Source: Solirubrobacterales bacterium | GTDB lineage: Bacteria > Actinomycetota > Thermoleophilia > Solirubrobacterales > Solirubrobacteraceae | DNA: 8,193 bases | Direction: 5' to 3' | Assembly: GCA_013695395.1 (NCBI GenBank) | Contig: JACDAP010000447.1 | Coordinates: 1-8,193, forward strand | Shown: piece by piece, positions 5,478 through 8,193 of the stretch | Layout: each line of letters starts with the position of its first letter | Numbering within the stretch: position 1 is the first letter of the stretch | Program-made: the position numbers and the translations under genes | Notes under the pieces: generated by a model | The model's input: only the letters and a program-made list of their open reading frames with translations | What the model was told of the DNA's origin: nothing | Database searches by the model: none

Positions 5478-6659
5478 ATGAGCGAGAGCAAGCAGGTCGT
5501 CGTCTACGGAGCCAGCGGCTACACGGGGCGCTTGGTCGCGGAGTATCTCCGCGAGCACGGGCTGTCCTTCCTCGCCGCCGGGCGAAACGCCGAGCGGGTC
5601 CAGGAGATCATGGACCACGTCCCCGGCATCGAGACCGCGGACTACGCGGTGGCGGGGGTCGAGCACGACGTCGAAGCGCTGACGGAGCTGTTCTCCGGCG
5701 CCCGGGTCGTCTGCAACATGGTCGGCCCGTTCGCGAAGTACGGGCACGAGGCGGTGCAGGCCTCGCTCGCCGCCGGCTGCCATTACACCGACACCAACGG
5801 CGAGCAGAGCTGGATGATCGAGTGCGAGGAGCAGTACGGCGCGGCCTTCGCCGAGGCCGGGCTGCTGCTCTCGCCCGGCATCGCGCAGATGTACACCACG
5901 GGCGAGATCGCGGCGAACGTCTGCCTCGAGACCCCGGGCCTCGACACGCTCGACATGCTCGTCCTCTGGAAGGGCTTCCCGACCACCGCCTCCACCCAGA
6001 CCATCTTCACCACCCTGGCCTCCGACCACTTCTACCTGGACAACAAGCAGTACGTCCCGTGGACGCCGGGGGCGAGCTTCAGCGTCGACGTGCCGGGGCA
6101 GCACGCGCCGGCGATCGCCCTCAGCTGGGGCGGCACCGCCCACCCGGTCTGGTTCAGGCGGGACCCGCGTGTGGCCAGCTGCAAGGCGCTCGGCGGGGTC
6201 GCCGACCAGACGCTGATGGCCGGGGTCGTGCAGATGACGGAGGCGATCGCGGCGATGCCGCCGGAGGAGCAGGGGCCGGCGCTCGAGGCGCAGGCCGCCC
6301 AGACCCAGGGTGGGATGCCGCCGCGCGAGAACCAGCGGGTCAACACCTCCCTCGACTCGGTCTACGCGACCGGTCCCGCGGGGAGCGTCCACTGCGTCCT
6401 GCGCGGCGCCTGCAACTACAAGCAGACCGGCCTGCTGCAGGCCTTCGCCGCCTACCACCTCGTCCACGGCGCGCCACGGCGGGTGGGCTTCGCCTCCGGC
6501 TGCCAGGCGTTCGGCCACCGCGAGCTGCTCGGGGTGCTGCAGGCCTTCGGGCTCAGTGGCCAGGCCCGGGTGAGCGGCGACGTCAGCCCCCAGCCGCTGA
6601 TCCCCGCACCCGGCGCGATCGGCTCCGTGAGCCCCGTCCGGACGGCGGTGATGGCATGA
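5478..6659 (+). CDS. Saccharopine dehydrogenase-like NAD(P)-binding oxidoreductase
   Basis: A 393-residue protein with an N-terminal Rossmann domain of the saccharopine dehydrogenase NADP-binding type: VVVYGASGYTGRLVAEYL (7-24) holds GxxGYTG, and AAGRN (33-37) puts Arg36 after the second strand, which suggests NADP(H). Further family marks are NMVGPFAKYG (80-89) and HYTDTNGE (102-109), shared, from memory, with mycobacterial trans-acting enoyl reductases such as Rv2953 and their relatives. The C-terminal part (about 135-393) is an uncharacterised substrate-side domain containing VLRGACNYKQTG near 307-318; I cannot name its substrate. Despite the family name, lysine metabolism is unlikely here, because the neighbours are P450, GMC, ALDH and SDR enzymes. 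It begins directly after a leaderless promoter candidate and its stop overlaps the next gene's start as ATGA, so coupled translation with the SDR is likely. Reduction or oxidation of a cluster intermediate is the inferred role. Confidence 0.85.
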   Translation: MSESKQVVVYGASGYTGRLVAEYLREHGLSFLAAGRNAERVQEIMDHVPGIETADYAVAGVEHDVEALTELFSGARVVCNMVGPFAKYGHEAVQASLAAGCHYTDTNGEQSWMIECEEQYGAAFAEAGLLLSPGIAQMYTTGEIAANVCLETPGLDTLDMLVLWKGFPTTASTQTIFTTLASDHFYLDNKQYVPWTPGASFSVDVPGQHAPAIALSWGGTAHPVWFRRDPRVASCKALGGVADQTLMAGVVQMTEAIAAMPPEEQGPALEAQAAQTQGGMPPRENQRVNTSLDSVYATGPAGSVHCVLRGACNYKQTGLLQAFAAYHLVHGAPRRVGFASGCQAFGHRELLGVLQAFGLSGQARVSGDVSPQPLIPAPGAIGSVSPVRTAVMA

Positions 6660-7456
6660 GCGTCACCGATCCGGCCGCTCCGGCCGATACCGGCCTCTCC
6701 TACGACCTCGAGGGAAAGCGCGCCCTCGTGACCGGTGCCGGCCGCGGGCTCGGTCTTGCGGTCGCCACGCTCTTCGTCCAGCGCGGGGCGAGCGTCGCGC
6801 TCTGCGACATCGACGAGCCCGCGGTGAACGCCGCCGCCGAGGAGCTCGGCGACGAGGCGATCGCGGTCCACTGCGACGTCACCTCGGCCGCGAGCGTCCA
6901 GGGGGCGATCGACGCGACCGTCGGCGCCTTCGGCGGCCTCGACGTGCTCGTCAACAACGCCGGCATCGAGATCGGCAAGCCGATGCACGAGATCTCCGAG
7001 GAGGAGTTCGACGCGCTGATGTCGATCAACGTCAAGGGCGTCTGGCTCGGCATGAAGCATTCGATCGCCGCCCTCGCTGCCAGCCAGGGGGCGATCGTGA
7101 ACATGAGCTCGGTCGCCGGTCTCGGCGGCGCCCCGCTGCTCGGCATCTACTGCGCCTCCAAGGCGGCCGTCCTGCGGATGACTCAGACGGCCGCGACCGA
7201 GCTCCGCGAGACCGGCATCCGCGTCAACGCGGTCTGCCCCGCCTTCATCGACACTGAGATGGTCGCCCGCCTGGTCGACCCCTTCGAGGCGGCCACCCAG
7301 GCCGAGTTCGGCGACGTCGTCGCGCTCAAGCAGGGGCGCCTCGGCACCGCCGAGGAGGTCGCCGAGACCGTCGCCTTCCTCGCCTCCGACGCGAGCCGCT
7401 TCGTCACGGGCTCGCACTACGTCCTTGACAACGCCCTGACTGCGAGCGTGATGTAG
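6656..7456 (+). CDS. Short-chain dehydrogenase/reductase (SDR), first of two
   Basis: A 266-residue classical SDR, an NAD(P)-dependent oxidoreductase interconverting alcohols and ketones. It shows the cofactor motif TGAGRGLG (26-33), Asp51 at the end of the second strand (CDID), which favours NAD(H), CDVT at 73-76, NNAG (100-103), and the catalytic tetrad Asn125, Ser152, Tyr165 and Lys169 (YCASK). The usual PG after the catalytic region is PA here (VCPAFIDTEM, 193-202), a mild variation. An N-terminal extension of about 19 residues precedes the Rossmann fold. The start is chosen because its ATG overlaps the previous stop as ATGA, a translational-coupling arrangement; upstream Shine-Dalgarno signal is weak. 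It probably oxidises a hydroxyl made by the cluster, working with or after the P450 product. The substrate is unknown. Confidence 0.93.
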   Translation: MSVTDPAAPADTGLSYDLEGKRALVTGAGRGLGLAVATLFVQRGASVALCDIDEPAVNAAAEELGDEAIAVHCDVTSAASVQGAIDATVGAFGGLDVLVNNAGIEIGKPMHEISEEEFDALMSINVKGVWLGMKHSIAALAASQGAIVNMSSVAGLGGAPLLGIYCASKAAVLRMTQTAATELRETGIRVNAVCPAFIDTEMVARLVDPFEAATQAEFGDVVALKQGRLGTAEEVAETVAFLASDASRFVTGSHYVLDNALTASVM

Positions 7457-7458
7457 CC

Positions 7459-8193
7459 ATGTCCAGCATCCTGGATCAGAAGGTCGCCATCGTCACCGGA
7501 GCCGCACGCGGCATCGGTGCCGCCATCGCCACCGCGTTCGCCGAGCAGGGGGCGACCGTGATCGTCTCCGACATCGACGGGCCGGGCGCCGAGGCCGTCG
7601 CCGCGGGCATCGAGGGCGCAGAGGCCGTCACCTGCGACGTCACCGACGAGGCGCAGGTGCAGGCGCTCGTCGCCGGTGCCGTCGAGCGCCACGGCCGGCT
7701 CGACGTGATGGTGGCCAACGCGGGGATCGCCACGGTCGCGCCGATCGTCGAGATGTCCTACGAGGACTGGCGCAAGGTGCTTGCGGTCGACCTCGACGGC
7801 GTCTTCCTCTGCAACAAGCACGCGGCCGGCGCGATGGCCCAGACCGGCGGCGGCTCGATCGTGAACATCGCCTCGATCAAGGCGTTCGGCGGGGCACCCG
7901 CGACCGGCAACTACGGCGCCGCCAAGGCCGGCGTCGTCTCGCTGACCAAGACGCTCGCGATGGAGATGCGCGACCACGGCGTGCGGGTCAACGCCGTCTG
8001 CCCCGGCTGGGCGGGCACCGACCTCGTCAACGATCGCAAGGCCGAGCTCGAGGCCGTGCTCGGGCTCTCGTTCGACGAGTACATCGGCCACGTCCAGGGC
8101 GGCCGCCTCGGCACCCCGGAGGAGATCGCGACGGTCGCGGTGTTCCTCGCCTCCGAGCGCTCCCGCTTCACCTCCGGGTCGACGATGAACGTC
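7459..8193 (+). CDS. Short-chain dehydrogenase/reductase (SDR), second of two, 3'-truncated by window
   Basis: The first 245 residues of a second classical SDR; no stop codon is reached and only the last few to about fifteen residues should be missing. It has TGAARGIG (13-20), Asp38 after the second strand (SDID, suggesting NAD(H)), CDVT at 59-62, ANAG (86-89), Ser139, Tyr152 and Lys156 (YGAAK), and VCPGWAGTD at 180-188. The position normally held by the tetrad Asn is Asp111 (AVDLDGVFL), a variation seen in some SDRs that may change proton relay. It starts 2 nt after the TAG of the first SDR without a clear Shine-Dalgarno, so translation probably depends on the upstream gene. It is a diverged paralogue of its neighbour rather than a recent copy, sharing the CDVT, GRLGT and FLAS blocks but differing widely elsewhere. 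The pair may act on different hydroxyls or successive intermediates. Confidence 0.92.
   Translation, partial: MSSILDQKVAIVTGAARGIGAAIATAFAEQGATVIVSDIDGPGAEAVAAGIEGAEAVTCDVTDEAQVQALVAGAVERHGRLDVMVANAGIATVAPIVEMSYEDWRKVLAVDLDGVFLCNKHAAGAMAQTGGGSIVNIASIKAFGGAPATGNYGAAKAGVVSLTKTLAMEMRDHGVRVNAVCPGWAGTDLVNDRKAELEAVLGLSFDEYIGHVQGGRLGTPEEIATVAVFLASERSRFTSGSTMNV

Noticed and set aside
4710..6518. 602-codon open frame on the minus strand across TetR and the saccharopine-dehydrogenase-like gene
   Set aside because: It crosses two real plus-strand genes and their intergenic region, is Arg/Gly/Asp-rich and has no motif.
5033..6655. In-frame upstream extension of the first SDR, which would make an 807-residue fusion
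   Set aside because: The extension is out of frame with TetR and the saccharopine-dehydrogenase-like gene, is Arg/Pro/Gly-rich, and the normal SDR fold begins just after the ATG at 6656.
5478..6659. A true lysine-pathway saccharopine dehydrogenase
   Set aside because: Only the nucleotide-binding half matches by eye; the neighbours are oxidative catabolic enzymes and no lysine-pathway genes are present.
1..8193. Mobile element, CRISPR, toxin-antitoxin or phage defence system
   Set aside because: I saw no transposase, integrase, nuclease, regularly spaced repeat array or small toxin/antitoxin pair; every substantial coding region is a metabolic enzyme or the TetR regulator.

Overview
The window is strongly GC-rich and densely coded, with GC-ending codons throughout. 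Its protein types (a soluble bacterial P450, a mycobacterial AldA-like aldehyde dehydrogenase, a TetR regulator, SDRs) and its apparently leaderless TANNNT-type start regions suggest a high-GC actinobacterium. The class cannot be fixed from this sequence. I see no tRNA, rRNA, CRISPR array, insertion sequence or phage gene.

Layout. Two oppositely transcribed gene sets diverge from a 61-nt control region at 4688-4748. Leftward (minus strand) run a cytochrome P450 (3455-4687), a GMC-family FAD alcohol oxidoreductase (1843-3423) and an NAD(P)-dependent aldehyde dehydrogenase (186-1664). A strong 12-bp hairpin at 150-177 closes this arm. Rightward (plus strand) run a TetR-family regulator (4749-5354), a saccharopine-dehydrogenase-like NAD(P)-binding protein (5478-6659), a first SDR (6656-7456, ATGA overlap with the gene before it) and a second SDR (from 7459, 2 nt after the first, cut by the window end). 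Positions 1-149 hold no convincing gene.

How the genes may work together (inference). The leftward arm is a classic oxidation ladder: P450 hydroxylation of an unactivated carbon, GMC oxidation of the alcohol to aldehyde or ketone, then ALDH oxidation to the acid. The rightward arm adds two SDRs (alcohol/ketone chemistry) and an uncharacterised saccharopine-dehydrogenase-like oxidoreductase. The TetR protein sits where it could control both directions. This looks like a catabolic or detoxifying cluster for a hydrophobic, perhaps terpenoid, steroid-like or alicyclic compound, but the substrate cannot be read from sequence. No ferredoxin or ferredoxin reductase for the P450 is in the window.

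Regulation. A near-identical block, GTAGCGTCGgcc, carrying a TAGCGT -10-like hexamer, occurs in front of three genes: aldehyde dehydrogenase, TetR and saccharopine-dehydrogenase-like. A separate TTTACC-N17-GATACT promoter candidate serves the P450 and overlaps an inverted repeat that could be the TetR operator.
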